Below are positions 1-8,983 of a stretch of DNA of 64,000 bases, piece after piece (position 1 is the stretch's first letter; every line of letters starts with the position of its first letter). The notes under the pieces were generated by a model. That model ran no database searches. It worked only from the letters and a program-made list of their open reading frames with translations, and was not told the origin of the DNA. Source of the stretch: Dyella acidiphila (lineage in GTDB: Bacteria; Pseudomonadota; Gammaproteobacteria; Xanthomonadales; Rhodanobacteraceae); NCBI RefSeq assembly GCF_014863405.1, contig NZ_JACZZA010000002.1:310001-374000 (forward strand). The letters are read 5' to 3'. A program made the translations under genes and the position numbers.

Positions 1-965
1 TAGCCATTATTGGTGAGCCTGGCTGCTTTCTTTCCGTTAGGATCCGATAGCACGTAAACCCAGTGGTCGCCTTCACGCGTGAAATCCGGCATCGCCAAGT
101 TGTCGTCAGGCGTTAGAACGTATTTATTCAGCGCATCCACCAGGGCCATCACGGCAAAGCTCCTGGCTGAATCTGGCTTGGTAATAGTAATGTGGTTGGC
201 GCCTGCAATTTCCGCGGGCCTCTCACTGCAGAAACGTGTAGCGGACGACCAAGGAACGATCAGGATCTTCGCGACAGGCACATCCTCGAATGCGCAAATG
301 ATCGTCGGCCTTTTATCAAAAGGAATACTGTTCCAGTCACCGCTCAGCTGCTGAAGGAAAGCATTGCCGTCCGCCGGAAGCATTTGGCGCAACGCCGGAT
401 TATTCATAACCAGATGGGCAATATTGGCTATCTGCGCCCCTTCTTGCGGCACGGCGTAGAAAAACATCAACGGAACTTGAGCCATGCGATTTTGGTTACC
501 GATAATTTCTCGCAAGGCGACCAGCCCACCCATACTGTGCACGACAAAAACCACGCTTTTGTATTTCCAGACGCCGTCATACTCCAGCGTTTTGTCTAGC
601 ACGTTAGCAGCACTATCAATGTTTAAAGATCCATCCTTGAACATATGCGAGGCATAGCCGAACGCATAAATGTCGACCTTATCGCCCACATTCGGCGTTT
701 CCTTCAGAAACTGAAAGAGCGTCTTGCCTTCCGCGTTGGTCCACGTGCCATCCGTATCGCCAAAAATCCCGTGGATAAAGACCACTGCAACGGGTGCATG
801 CTGTGCGCCCTGATAGACCCAATGCGGATCAGGCTCGCCGCTCTGAGCGGCCGAACCATGTTGCTGCCCGGGCGTGGAGGTGGGGCAACCTGCTATAGCA
901 AGCATCACGCACATAAGAAACATGGATCGCACAAACCACGAATTTCGCCAAGGATAAAGCGCCAT
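1..965 (-). CDS. Lipidated alpha/beta hydrolase (C-terminus cut by window edge)
   Basis: Translating the minus strand from ATG 965 gives about 321 codons before the window ends. The N-terminus is a lipoprotein signal ending in IAGC (lipid Cys27). It is followed by an alpha/beta-hydrolase core: an oxyanion-type segment VVFIHGIFGD near residue 62, a nucleophile elbow VVHSMGG (Ser144) and a probable catalytic His in GANHITI near the C-terminus. This resembles the DUF676/PGAP1-like lipase and esterase group; the substrate is unknown. Start 965 is chosen over the in-frame ATG at 977 because only 965 has a purine-rich ribosome site (GGGGGGA) just upstream. The last two bases in the window (TA on this strand) could begin a stop codon, so the gene may be almost complete. 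Confidence 0.75.
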   Translation of the reverse strand, partial: MALYPWRNSWFVRSMFLMCVMLAIAGCPTSTPGQQHGSAAQSGEPDPHWVYQGAQHAPVAVVFIHGIFGDTDGTWTNAEGKTLFQFLKETPNVGDKVDIYAFGYASHMFKDGSLNIDSAANVLDKTLEYDGVWKYKSVVFVVHSMGGLVALREIIGNQNRMAQVPLMFFYAVPQEGAQIANIAHLVMNNPALRQMLPADGNAFLQQLSGDWNSIPFDKRPTIICAFEDVPVAKILIVPWSSATRFCSERPAEIAGANHITITKPDSARSFAVMALVDALNKYVLTPDDNLAMPDFTREGDHWVYVLSDPNGKKAARLTNNG

Positions 966-1314
966 GTTTCCCCCCATGACACAGATAGCTACGTTGAATT
1001 CCTGGCTGCAAAGATAAGCCCGGCGCCCCGCGCCGAATGCTATCAAGCCTATAGCTCGACATTTGTAAAAGGCCTGTTGCGCACCTGTCCTCTTAAGGCG
1101 CGCTTGTCCTGAAGAACAGGTGTTAAGAAAGGCGACCAAACCCCTGCCATCACATACACAAATTTTTCACACAATTATTAGAGCTGACTGGCCTGCCATG
1201 GAAGGTCAATGCCCTTACCAGCAAAACTTTTAGAAGCCACATTTATAGTCATAAGAAGCAACGTAGCGCGCTTTCAGAAACGTCCGCTATCTACCCAACC
1301 GTCGACCACAACGG
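966..1314. other. Intergenic, no gene seen
   Basis: This 349-bp spacer lies between two minus-strand genes and must hold the promoter of the hydrolase. Coding potential is poor on both strands. A weak inverted pair (CACCTGT / ACAGGTG) lies near 1082-1122. No clear terminator or promoter could be assigned. Confidence 0.5.
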
Positions 1315-2253
1315 CTAAGACTTCGGCCCTTCGTCAGCCGTATAACGGTACGTATCACTAACCCACCAAGAAGCAATGCCGATATCGAAACCGCAGGTGA
1401 GCTTCACCGCCACGCGGTCTCCCTCAACGATATAGGTATTGCGATAGGTCAGAAGCTGAGCTACGCGGTAAGCCAGCTCCGGATCTTCAATGGACGAATT
1501 ATCCAACCGCACCTGCGCGGTAACGTAGCGCACGGTGGATTGATCGCTGTTGGATACCTTGTTCACGTTGATCGACGCCGACATCACATGCGGAGCGGCC
1601 TGGACTTGCTGAAAGAACGGCCTCATGGCGGATACGAGCGGCCGAATATTCCCTTGCACGAGATACGGGGCGCCGAACGTATACATGCAAATCAGGGCGA
1701 TTATTACGAGGTGTCCGCGCCACAGCGGCACGGCAGGTACGGCGTCTTCGTCGGGATCCGTGCTTATGACATAGGCACGCGTGATCACATCATGCAGCGA
1801 CTGCCGCGTGCGGTAGTTGAAAATATACAAATAGGCCAGGGATAGACCAATGCCCACGGTGCCAAGGGAATGCAAAGCGAGCACCCAACCGGGAGTGTGC
1901 GGCGGCATTACCCAGCGGGCCAGAAAATACGGCACGCCAAGCACGGTGAAACGCAGCATGGCGCGCGACACCGACAGAAAATGGCCACCGCCATCTACCA
2001 CGCACACGCGCAGCAGCCGCTTGCCAAGGGTGCGCCCCTGCCCAAGGTGGCTATCCATCACGCCAAAGTAGACCAGGGATACCGCAAACCCGATCAGCAA
2101 CGCCGATGGCCCCACGCTGATCAGCCAGTTATAAAGCACCCAGCCTATAAAGGCGCCGACAGCCCCAAGCACCAGCGTATCCACCACAAACGCCAAGCTA
2201 CGGCGCCAAAACCCCGCGGCGACCATCTCGTGACCTGCATATTGCAGCGCCAT
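1315..2253 (-). CDS. RDD family integral membrane protein
   Basis: The 312-residue protein begins with the RDD signature, FWRRSLAFVVDTLVLG, at about residues 15-30, followed by several hydrophobic helices. A second conserved RDD block, GQGRTLGKRLLRV, lies near residues 71-83. The C-terminal 110 residues form a soluble, probably periplasmic tail after a last membrane helix around residue 185. RDD proteins are poorly defined inner-membrane proteins, some linked to ion transport. ATG 2253 follows a strong GGGGAGGGGAG ribosome site. The neighbours are small unknown genes, so no pathway is implied. Confidence 0.8.
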   Translation of the reverse strand: MALQYAGHEMVAAGFWRRSLAFVVDTLVLGAVGAFIGWVLYNWLISVGPSALLIGFAVSLVYFGVMDSHLGQGRTLGKRLLRVCVVDGGGHFLSVSRAMLRFTVLGVPYFLARWVMPPHTPGWVLALHSLGTVGIGLSLAYLYIFNYRTRQSLHDVITRAYVISTDPDEDAVPAVPLWRGHLVIIALICMYTFGAPYLVQGNIRPLVSAMRPFFQQVQAAPHVMSASINVNKVSNSDQSTVRYVTAQVRLDNSSIEDPELAYRVAQLLTYRNTYIVEGDRVAVKLTCGFDIGIASWWVSDTYRYTADEGPKS

Positions 2254-2476
2254 CTCCCCTCCCCCTGTCCCACAGCTTCTAAACGAGCTGCTACGTAGCT
2301 GAGCTAGCCTAGCTTAGAAACGATGATGGGCGAGGCACCGCCCCAATCGAGGGTGCTCAATCGCCATCGCCAAGGCCCCAAAAGGCGGCACGTTGTGGGC
2401 ACCCCAACGTGCCGCAAAAAGACGCGCCGTGTGCAACCGGCGCATCCATGGCCTTGGTCATACGCGCATGCGCGGC

Positions 2477-2812
2477 CTAGTCACTCAACACTTGGGGCTT
2501 GCCTACGTACGAACTCAGCAGGTGCATAGCGGTGTATAGGCCGTAGCACTGCGCTGCGTCGAGCGGTAGCGGACCTGTAAGGGGCTGGTCGCTCGAACTT
2601 GGAGGCACGCGGTAGTCGCGGTTGGCGATCAATACGCTTTGAATGGCCTGTACGGCCAGCGCGTAAGGATCCTCCTGCGGCGGCTCATCGCGCCGCACAC
2701 CGCGGCGTGGCTGTTGCCACGGAAGCGCCTCGGCAGGCGGTGGAGTGACGTCGAAAATTCGATCGCTGGGATCGAGGGGGCACGCGAGTGCCGTATGATC
2801 TGGGGAGGCCAT
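2477..2812 (-). CDS. Hypothetical protein, 111 aa
   Basis: This is a soluble, proline- and acid-rich protein with no signal peptide or membrane helix. The N-terminal half looks disordered (PPPAEALPWQQPRRG). The C-terminal half (ALAVQAIQSVLIANRDY, then AAQCYGLYTAMHLLSSYVG) could form helices. I do not recognise the family. ATG 2812 is preferred to an in-frame TTG six bases upstream; the ribosome site is weak. It stands alone between an RDD protein and a lipoprotein gene. Confidence 0.5.
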   Translation of the reverse strand: MASPDHTALACPLDPSDRIFDVTPPPAEALPWQQPRRGVRRDEPPQEDPYALAVQAIQSVLIANRDYRVPPSSSDQPLTGPLPLDAAQCYGLYTAMHLLSSYVGKPQVLSD

Positions 2813-3016
2813 GATCAATAACCTATCTATTGGTTGTGGTTTAGCGGGTCGTGGGAGCTGTAACTCTCACGGTCCGCGCTTCCTTACATTGCTGCAAGAG
2901 TCATCGGCGATACCTCGCCGGGTGAACGCGCCGATGACACCACCACATTAACCAGCGCAGCCACGCGTGTATGTAGGACTATGGCTGCACATGGTGTGAG
3001 GGAGGCTGACTCAGCC

Positions 3017-3592
3017 TCAGTTATTTCCCTTGTAGATCAGGAAATCGCCCTCGTGCCGGCTCTTCGGCTCGGCGATGATGGCCCTGGCAAACTGCTTGGC
3101 CATGTCTGCCAGCATGTCATCGGGCGACGCCAAATGCGTTTTCGAATCTTCCTGATAGCTATACGTCACCAGCGCTTGTCCGTTCGACGTATTGATCACA
3201 CGCACCGAAACCGCCGCACGATCCGAATGCAACGCCAGATGCCCGGCGTGCCGGTAATCCTGCACCTCGCCATTCACTACATAGCGATAACCCTTCGCCT
3301 TGGCATACGCCACCGCCGCATCGTCAGACAGCGGCGCGGTGGCGCCAACCGGGCGCGGCAGCGGCTCCGTTTTCAGACCCGGCCGTTGCGCCAGCACGTG
3401 CGCGAAGATAGTGGTGGCCTTGGCGCCCGAGCCGGTGCAATCGGGCTGATTGGCGATCTGGCAATCGGCGAAGGCCACCACCGCGAGGGTGCCGCCATGC
3501 GGGATGCGGTGGATCACCGAGATGGTTGGGTCAGTGGAACATCCGGCCAACAGTATTAACGTGGCCAACAGTGCGTGTTTACGCAGGGTCAT
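3017..3592 (-). CDS. Outer-membrane-type lipoprotein of unknown function
   Basis: The 191-residue protein opens with a lipoprotein signal (LILLAGC, lipid Cys18). The mature part contains alternating strand-like segments (GTLAVVAFADC, YRYVVNGEVQDY, AAVSVRVINTSNGQALVTYSY) and ends with a helical tail. The pattern of a short peptide-like fold that collects a status string per gene product resembles DUF4823- or TolB/CsgG-like lipoproteins, but that is only a resemblance. ATG 3592 follows GGAGAGAG with good spacing and is preferred to the adjacent GTG at 3595. No operon partner is evident. Confidence 0.65.
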   Translation of the reverse strand: MTLRKHALLATLILLAGCSTDPTISVIHRIPHGGTLAVVAFADCQIANQPDCTGSGAKATTIFAHVLAQRPGLKTEPLPRPVGATAPLSDDAAVAYAKAKGYRYVVNGEVQDYRHAGHLALHSDRAAVSVRVINTSNGQALVTYSYQEDSKTHLASPDDMLADMAKQFARAIIAEPKSRHEGDFLIYKGNN

Positions 3593-3790
3593 CACCGACT
3601 CTCTCCGGACCTTGGATCGCCATCGTTAGATGGCGGCTGAGGATACCAAACTGGGTTGTTGGGGTATCAACGCGGGTGGGGGTGTTTCAGTGTACGGGGT
3701 GGCTTGGGGGAGATGACGTGGCCGGATGGGCGCGCAATTTATTGCGTCGGCGTAGCCAATGGCCCGCCTTAGGTTGTGCGGCGATCTGTT

Positions 3791-4093
3791 TTACGCGGCG
3801 CGGTTAAGTGTGAGGGCGTAGGCCAGGTACAACACCGTGGCTGCCGGGGGCATGGCGTACCACCAGTACGACATCGCGCTGCCGCCATGGCGGTGCAGGT
3901 ACACCACGATGATGGCGCTCAGTACGCAGAGTGCGGGGAGCACGTACATGGATGCGGTCAGGATGGCTAGTTGGATCTTGCTGAGCTGTGGGCCGTTGGC
4001 GATGCCGCTGGCTGAGAAGACGACTAGCATGAAGAGGAATAGGGCCAGCATTAGCTGGGTGATTGTGCCTATAAGGGTCCATACGAATGACAT
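3791..4093 (-). CDS. Small three-helix membrane protein, 100 aa
   Basis: The protein is almost entirely hydrophobic. Helices lie around residues 4-28 (FVWTLIGTITQLMLALFLFM), 40-63 and 72-92, joined by short loops, with a HRHGG stretch between helices 2 and 3. The family is not recognised. ATG 4093 has a GGAGAGG ribosome site nine bases upstream; a GTG three codons further up lacks one. It lies among other small membrane genes of this lower-GC segment. Confidence 0.55.
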   Translation of the reverse strand: MSFVWTLIGTITQLMLALFLFMLVVFSASGIANGPQLSKIQLAILTASMYVLPALCVLSAIIVVYLHRHGGSAMSYWWYAMPPAATVLYLAYALTLNRAA

Positions 4094-4342
4094 ATCGTCC
4101 ACCTCTCCCGGCTCGGCTTATTCGACTGACATTGAAGTGTGTTACGGGGCTATCCTCAGCCTGAAAAGGGGTGAGCCGTTTGATTAGAGTTTCATTGCTG
4201 CGACGTTTGGCATGTACACCACACCAAGCATGGCTAATCCACTATCACAATCTGCGTCCCGTCTCTTTCAGCAACTGCACGAGTACGATCGTGCATTCTT
4301 GCGCCATGTTTCGCGGCGATCTGACTAACATCTCTACTCTCA

Positions 4343-4540
4343 TCAAACTGTCTTGAACGCATAGAGCACAAACAACCAACAATAGATTCCTGCCACCATC
4401 GGTGCGTGAAATATGTAAAAGATTATGGCTGTGCCGACTATGCACCCGAGCCAATACTTGGCAACCAACATCCAACCCAATTTGTCGTAGTGCATCGCCG
4501 TGAAGACGATTAGCCCAGCTAGTGCGAGAAGACTGATCAC
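4343..4540 (-). CDS. Small two-helix membrane protein, 65 aa
   Basis: This short ORF encodes two hydrophobic segments (ISLLALAGLIVFTAM and the long run WLGCIVGTAIIFYIFHAPMV through IYCWLFVLYAF). It starts at GTG 4540, preceded by AAGGA with seven-base spacing, which supports real translation. The family is not recognised. A competing frame on the same strand at 4245-4475 has no such start and looks non-coding. Confidence 0.45.
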   Translation of the reverse strand: MISLLALAGLIVFTAMHYDKLGWMLVAKYWLGCIVGTAIIFYIFHAPMVAGIYCWLFVLYAFKTV

Positions 4541-4674
4541 AATTCCATCCTTGAGAAAGACTTTTAAATGGGGTTTTCAGCCTTTTAAAAAAGCTGCCTG
4601 ACTTTTTATCCCAACCACATCACCGCTTCAGGCCAGCAGTTTTCACTAAATAAAGAAATTCGCCAACCCAGCAA

Positions 4675-5130
4675 TCAAAGACCAAATGGCTTGATCCGCG
4701 TCTTCAACACTTCTGTGATTCGCTCCATATCAATTTTATCGCCAAATATCTTGACCACTGGCGAGCCATCTGCACCAAGGATTGCCAGCCGGTAATTTTT
4801 ACCGCCTCGATTTCTTGGCTCTAGCTCCACATGCCTCAATCGCATGTAAAACATCGTCTTCGATCCCCAAAGACTACTCACTACCAAGCCCTGCTCCCCC
4901 ATCGCGATCCTGTATGACCGCATATAGAGATAGTTGACCAAGGCAAAGAGCGTCACCGCCACCAGCCAGAAGCCGTAGAAATAGGGATGCTTGGCGAAGT
5001 TGTAGCGATCGGGCGCAGTCAGATGCAGCAGCGCTATCGAAAGCACACCTATAAACGGCATATAGAAAAATGGCGTGAGCTGATCACGCCTGTACTGAAA
5101 GATGAGCTTGCTTCCATCGCCCTGCACCAT
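4675..5130 (-). CDS. PH-like domain membrane protein, 151 aa
   Basis: Two membrane helices (about residues 18-37 and 50-70) precede a C-terminal soluble domain of roughly 80 residues. This runs from SYRIAMGEQGLVVSSLWGSK to the end and has the strand pattern of bacterial PH-like (YdbT/YcxB-type) domains that follow a membrane hairpin. Function is unknown. ATG 5130 follows an excellent GGGGGAGGGG ribosome site. It lies directly downstream of the icmF terminator, so it is probably transcribed from its own promoter or by read-through. Confidence 0.6.
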   Translation of the reverse strand: MVQGDGSKLIFQYRRDQLTPFFYMPFIGVLSIALLHLTAPDRYNFAKHPYFYGFWLVAVTLFALVNYLYMRSYRIAMGEQGLVVSSLWGSKTMFYMRLRHVELEPRNRGGKNYRLAILGADGSPVVKIFGDKIDMERITEVLKTRIKPFGL

Positions 5131-5144
5131 CCCCTCCCCCTGTA

Positions 5145-5170
5145 AAAAGGCCCACCGAAGTGGGCCTTTT
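5145..5170 (-). terminator. Rho-independent terminator of icmF
   Basis: A perfect 11-bp stem (AAAAGGCCCAC / GTGGGCCTTTT) with a four-base loop lies six bases beyond the icmF stop codon. It ends in a T run on the minus strand. Confidence 0.85.
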
Positions 5171-5175
5171 CGCTA

Positions 5176-8100
5176 TTACATATTGCGGCGGTATTCCCCA
5201 CCCACGTCATAAAGGGCATGACTAATCTGCCCCAACGAGTTGTACTTCACCGCCTCCATCAACTGCTCGAACACATTCTTCCGCTCGCGCGCAGTGTTCT
5301 GTAGCGTCTTGAGGCTTGCCGGCGCCAATCCGTTACGGGCTTTGCCAAACGCCTGCACGTTGTCGATCTGCTGACCCTTCTCTTCTTCGGTGGAGCGAAT
5401 CAGTTCGATCTCGGTGGCGATTTCACCGCCGTGGTCTTTAGGCAGGAAGGTGTTGACGCCGATCAGCGGCAGGCTGCCGTCGTGTTTCTTTTGCTCGTAG
5501 TACATCGATTCCTCCTGAATCTTGCCGCGCTGGTACATGGTGTCCATGGCGCCGAGTACGCCGCCGCGTTCGCTGATGGCTTCGAATTCTTTGTAAACCG
5601 CTTCTTCGACGATGTCGGTAAGGGCATCGACGATGTGACTGCCCTGCCAGGGGTTTTCGTTGAAGTTGAGGCCCAGTTCTTTGTTGATGATCATCTGAAT
5701 GGCTACGGCGCGGCGCACGCTTTCTTCGGTGGGCGTGGTGATGGCTTCGTCGTAGGCGTTGGTGTGCAGGCTGTTGCAGTTGTCGAACAGGGCGTACAGG
5801 GCCTGCAAGGTGGTGCGGATGTCGTTGAACTGGATTTCCTGCGCGTGCAGGGAGCGGCCGGAGGTTTGGATGTGGTACTTCATCATCTGGCTGCGGGCGC
5901 TGGCGCCGTAGCGTTCGCGCATGGCGCGGGCCCAGATGCGGCGGGCCACGCGGCCGATCACGGTGTATTCCGGATCCATGCCGTTGGAGAAGAAGAAGCT
6001 GAGGTTGGGCGCGAAATCGTCAATGTTCATCCCGCGCGCGAGGTAGTACTCGACGATGGTAAAACCGTTGGACAGCGTAAAGGCGAGCTGGCTGATCGGG
6101 TTGGCGCCGGCTTCGGCGATGTGATAGCCGGAGATGGACACCGAATAGAAGTTGCGCACCTTGTGGTCGACGAAGTACTGCTGGATGTCGCCCATCATGC
6201 GCAGCGCGAATTCGGTACTGAAGATGCAGGTGTTCTGCGCCTGGTCTTCCTTGAGGATGTCGGCCTGCACGGTGCCGCGCACGGTCTGCAGGGTTTCCTC
6301 TTTGATGGCCAGATAGGTTTCGGCGTCGACCAGCTGATCACCGGTAACGCCGAGCAGGCTCAGGCCCAAACCTTCGTTGCCCTTGGGTAGCTCGCCGGAG
6401 TAGTGCGGGCGCGGCTTGTCGGCGAAGAGTTCGCCGATGCGCTTTTGTGCGGCGGCCCAGCGGGCGGGATCGGCCTTGAGGTGTTTCTCTACGTTCTGGT
6501 CGATGGCGGTGTTCATGAACATCGCCAGGATGATCGGCGCGGGGCCGTTGATGGTCATGGAAACGGAGCTGCTCGGCGCGCTGAGGTCGAAGCCGGAGTA
6601 CAGCTTCTTCATGTCGTCGAGGGTGGCGACGTTGACGCCGGAGTTGCCGATCTTGCCGTAGATGTCCGGACGCGGCGCGGGATCTTCGCCGTACAGGGTG
6701 ACCGAATCGAAGGCGGTGGAAAGACGCGTGGCGGCGCCGCCTTGGCTCAGGTAATGGAAGCGGCGGTTGGTGCGCTCGGGCGTGCCTTCGCCGGCGAACA
6801 TGCGGGTGGGATCTTCGCCGCTGCGGCGATAGGGATACACGCCACCGGTGTACGGGTAGTAGCCGGGTAGGTTTTCGCGCATCAGGAAGCGCAGCAGGTC
6901 GCCCCAGTTCTTGGTCTTGGGCGGGGCCACCTTGGGAATCTTCTGGTGGCTAAGCGATTCGCGGTAGTTCTCCACACGGATCACTTTGTCGCGCACCTTG
7001 TATTCGTTCACCTCGTCGGTGACGGATTTGTAGCGTGCGGGCCAGTCGCGCAGCAGGTGCACGGCTTCGTGGCTGAGTTCGCGCAGGGCGGCGTTGTAGC
7101 GCTGGCGCAGCAGCAATAGCGAGCGATCCACCACTTCGTCGTCCCGGCGCAGGCCGGGATCCAGCGACGTTGTCGTTGGGTTGTGCGCGTCGCGCAGCGT
7201 GCTTGACTGGGTCCCGGCCTGCGCCGGGGTGACGGCATGAAGATCGCCGTGGTCATAGCGTTCAAGCGGGCGCGGGAGCTTGGGGTCGCCCAGCTCTTTC
7301 AAGGATTCGTAGTAATGCTGGGCCTTGCTGGCGAATTCGGCTTCGCTCTCGATGCCGCTGTTAATGCCGCGGCCTTGTTCGGCGATTTCGGCCAGGTAGC
7401 GTACGCGTGCACCGGGAATCAGCACGGTGGCGCGCGGTTCTTTCAGGGTGGTGTCGAGCTTGGGCTGCCAGTCGCAGTGTTCGCTCTTGATGCCGAGCTT
7501 GCTGAGCAGCAGGCGGCACAGGTTGGTGAACATCCAGGTGACGCCCGGATCGTTGAACTGGCTGGCGATGGTGGGATACACCGGCACGTCTTCGTCTTTC
7601 AGGGTGAAGGCGGTGCGGTTGCGCTTCCACTGTTTGCGTACGTCGCGCAGGGCGTCTTCGGCGCCGCGCTTGTCGAATTTGTTGAGCACCACGAGTTCGG
7701 CGAAATCGAGCATGTCGATTTTTTCGAGCTGGCTGGCGGCGCCGTAGTCGCTGGTCATCACGTACACGGGGAAGTCGACCAGGTCGACGATCTCCGAATC
7801 GCTCTGGCCGATACCGGCGGTTTCCACGATCACCAGGTCGTAGGGCTGCGCCTTGAGGAAGTTGATGCAGTCGTGCAGCACTTCGTTGGTGGCGGCATGC
7901 TGGCGGCGGGTAGCCATGGAGCGCATGTAGACGCGATGGCTGCGCAGCGCATTCATGCGGATGCGGTCGCCCAGCAAGGCGCCGCCGCTGCGGCGACGGG
8001 TGGGATCCACCGCCAGCACGGCGACGCGCATATGCGGGAAGGCATGCAGGAAGCGCAGCAGCAGTTCGTCCACCACGGAGGATTTACCGGCGCCGCCGGT

Positions 8101-8739
8101 GCCGGTCATGCCGAGCACGGGGGTCTGCTTGCCGGCCAGCGCCCATTCCTTGCGCAGGCGGGCGATTTCCACGTCGCCGAGCTTGCCTTCCTCGATGGCG
8201 GACAGCATGTGGCCGATGCTGATTTCGTCGTTGATATCGACGGTGGCCGGCACGGCGTCGCTCTGCTCGCGCTTGGTGGCGGCGTTGCCGGCGCGCAGCA
8301 TCACGTCTTCGATCATCTCGGTGAGGCCGAGCTTCATGCCGTCGTTGGGGTGGTAGATGCGCTCCACGCCGTAGGCCTGCAGCTCGCGGATTTCCTCCGG
8401 CGTGATGGTGCCACCGCCGCCGCCGAACACGCGGATATGGGGGGCGCCCTTCTCCTTGAGCATGTCCACCATGTACTTGAAGTACTCCACGTGGCCGCCC
8501 TGGTAGGAGGACAGCGCGATCGCGTCGGCATCTTCTTGCAGTGCAGCACGAACCACGTCTTCCACCGAGCGGTTGTGGCCCAGGTGAATCACTTCCGCGC
8601 CCTGCGATTGAATGATGCGGCGCATGATATTGATGGCGGCATCGTGGCCGTCGAACAGGCTGGCGGCGGTAACGAAGCGCAACGGGGTGGTTTCGGTCTG
8701 CACGGCGCTGGCGGGCACGTGCTTGGCGGGGGAACTCAT
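5176..8739 (-). CDS. icmF: Fused isobutyryl-CoA mutase / G-protein chaperone
   Basis: IcmF converts isobutyryl-CoA and n-butyryl-CoA (in some family members also isovaleryl/pivalyl-CoA) using adenosylcobalamin. The 1187-residue protein has the full fusion order: an N-terminal B12-binding domain with FDGHDAA (Co-ligating His32), a MeaB-like GTPase with P-loop GTGGAGKSS (about 213-221), a linker, and the C-terminal acyl-CoA-binding TIM barrel (YPYTGGVYPYRR, RMFAGEGTPERTNRRFHYLS, SISGYHIAEAGANP). ATG 8739 is chosen because GGAG lies five bases upstream; the longer in-frame start at 8775 has no ribosome site. Residues about 502-534 are a palindromic-repeat insertion (separate entry), which partly explains the length above the usual 1090-1150. 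A terminator follows. It fits the branched-chain catabolism theme of the window. Confidence 0.92.
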   Translation of the reverse strand: MSSPAKHVPASAVQTETTPLRFVTAASLFDGHDAAINIMRRIIQSQGAEVIHLGHNRSVEDVVRAALQEDADAIALSSYQGGHVEYFKYMVDMLKEKGAPHIRVFGGGGGTITPEEIRELQAYGVERIYHPNDGMKLGLTEMIEDVMLRAGNAATKREQSDAVPATVDINDEISIGHMLSAIEEGKLGDVEIARLRKEWALAGKQTPVLGMTGTGGAGKSSVVDELLLRFLHAFPHMRVAVLAVDPTRRRSGGALLGDRIRMNALRSHRVYMRSMATRRQHAATNEVLHDCINFLKAQPYDLVIVETAGIGQSDSEIVDLVDFPVYVMTSDYGAASQLEKIDMLDFAELVVLNKFDKRGAEDALRDVRKQWKRNRTAFTLKDEDVPVYPTIASQFNDPGVTWMFTNLCRLLLSKLGIKSEHCDWQPKLDTTLKEPRATVLIPGARVRYLAEIAEQGRGINSGIESEAEFASKAQHYYESLKELGDPKLPRPLERYDHGDLHAVTPAQAGTQSSTLRDAHNPTTTSLDPGLRRDDEVVDRSLLLLRQRYNAALRELSHEAVHLLRDWPARYKSVTDEVNEYKVRDKVIRVENYRESLSHQKIPKVAPPKTKNWGDLLRFLMRENLPGYYPYTGGVYPYRRSGEDPTRMFAGEGTPERTNRRFHYLSQGGAATRLSTAFDSVTLYGEDPAPRPDIYGKIGNSGVNVATLDDMKKLYSGFDLSAPSSSVSMTINGPAPIILAMFMNTAIDQNVEKHLKADPARWAAAQKRIGELFADKPRPHYSGELPKGNEGLGLSLLGVTGDQLVDAETYLAIKEETLQTVRGTVQADILKEDQAQNTCIFSTEFALRMMGDIQQYFVDHKVRNFYSVSISGYHIAEAGANPISQLAFTLSNGFTIVEYYLARGMNIDDFAPNLSFFFSNGMDPEYTVIGRVARRIWARAMRERYGASARSQMMKYHIQTSGRSLHAQEIQFNDIRTTLQALYALFDNCNSLHTNAYDEAITTPTEESVRRAVAIQMIINKELGLNFNENPWQGSHIVDALTDIVEEAVYKEFEAISERGGVLGAMDTMYQRGKIQEESMYYEQKKHDGSLPLIGVNTFLPKDHGGEIATEIELIRSTEEEKGQQIDNVQAFGKARNGLAPASLKTLQNTARERKNVFEQLMEAVKYNSLGQISHALYDVGGEYRRNM
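7137..7236. repeat. REP-type palindrome pair inserted in frame in icmF
   Basis: Two inverted arms, GTCCCGGCGCAGGCCGGGA (7141-7159) and TCCCGGCCTGCGCCGGGGT (7212-7230), face each other across about 50 bp. They have the layout of the intergenic REP pairs at 15166, 26261 and 63809. The block adds about 33 codons to icmF without breaking the frame, encoding TPAQAG and LDPGLRRDD, which are typical translated-REP peptides. Confidence 0.85.
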
Positions 8740-8983
8740 GGGGACTCCGACAACTGCGGTGTGGAATCCGCCCATTCTAGTGGGGTTGCGGTGGGAACGC
8801 TTGTGGCGGGCGGCAGGGGCAGCTTCGTGCGATAGCTGCTGAACGACTTTTCCACACTGCGGCGTACGGCGATGGCGTCGTCACAAAGTTTTCAACAGAG
8901 ATGCAACGCTCGTTGAGATTCTCCGGCGCCCTGTAAGGGATGCGCGCATGCTCCGCGCACTTTTCCCCTACAGGACAATATGT

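Noticed and set aside
4245-4475. 76-codon minus-strand frame overlapping the small membrane protein at 4343
   Set aside because: No ribosome site and no hydrophobic or other pattern; the overlapping frame has both.
7237-8835. Long plus-strand open frame opposite icmF (and a similar one at 5431-6390)
   Set aside because: Translation is Val/Ala/Gly/His-rich with no recognisable motif and mirrors the GC-rich codon pattern of icmF on the other strand.
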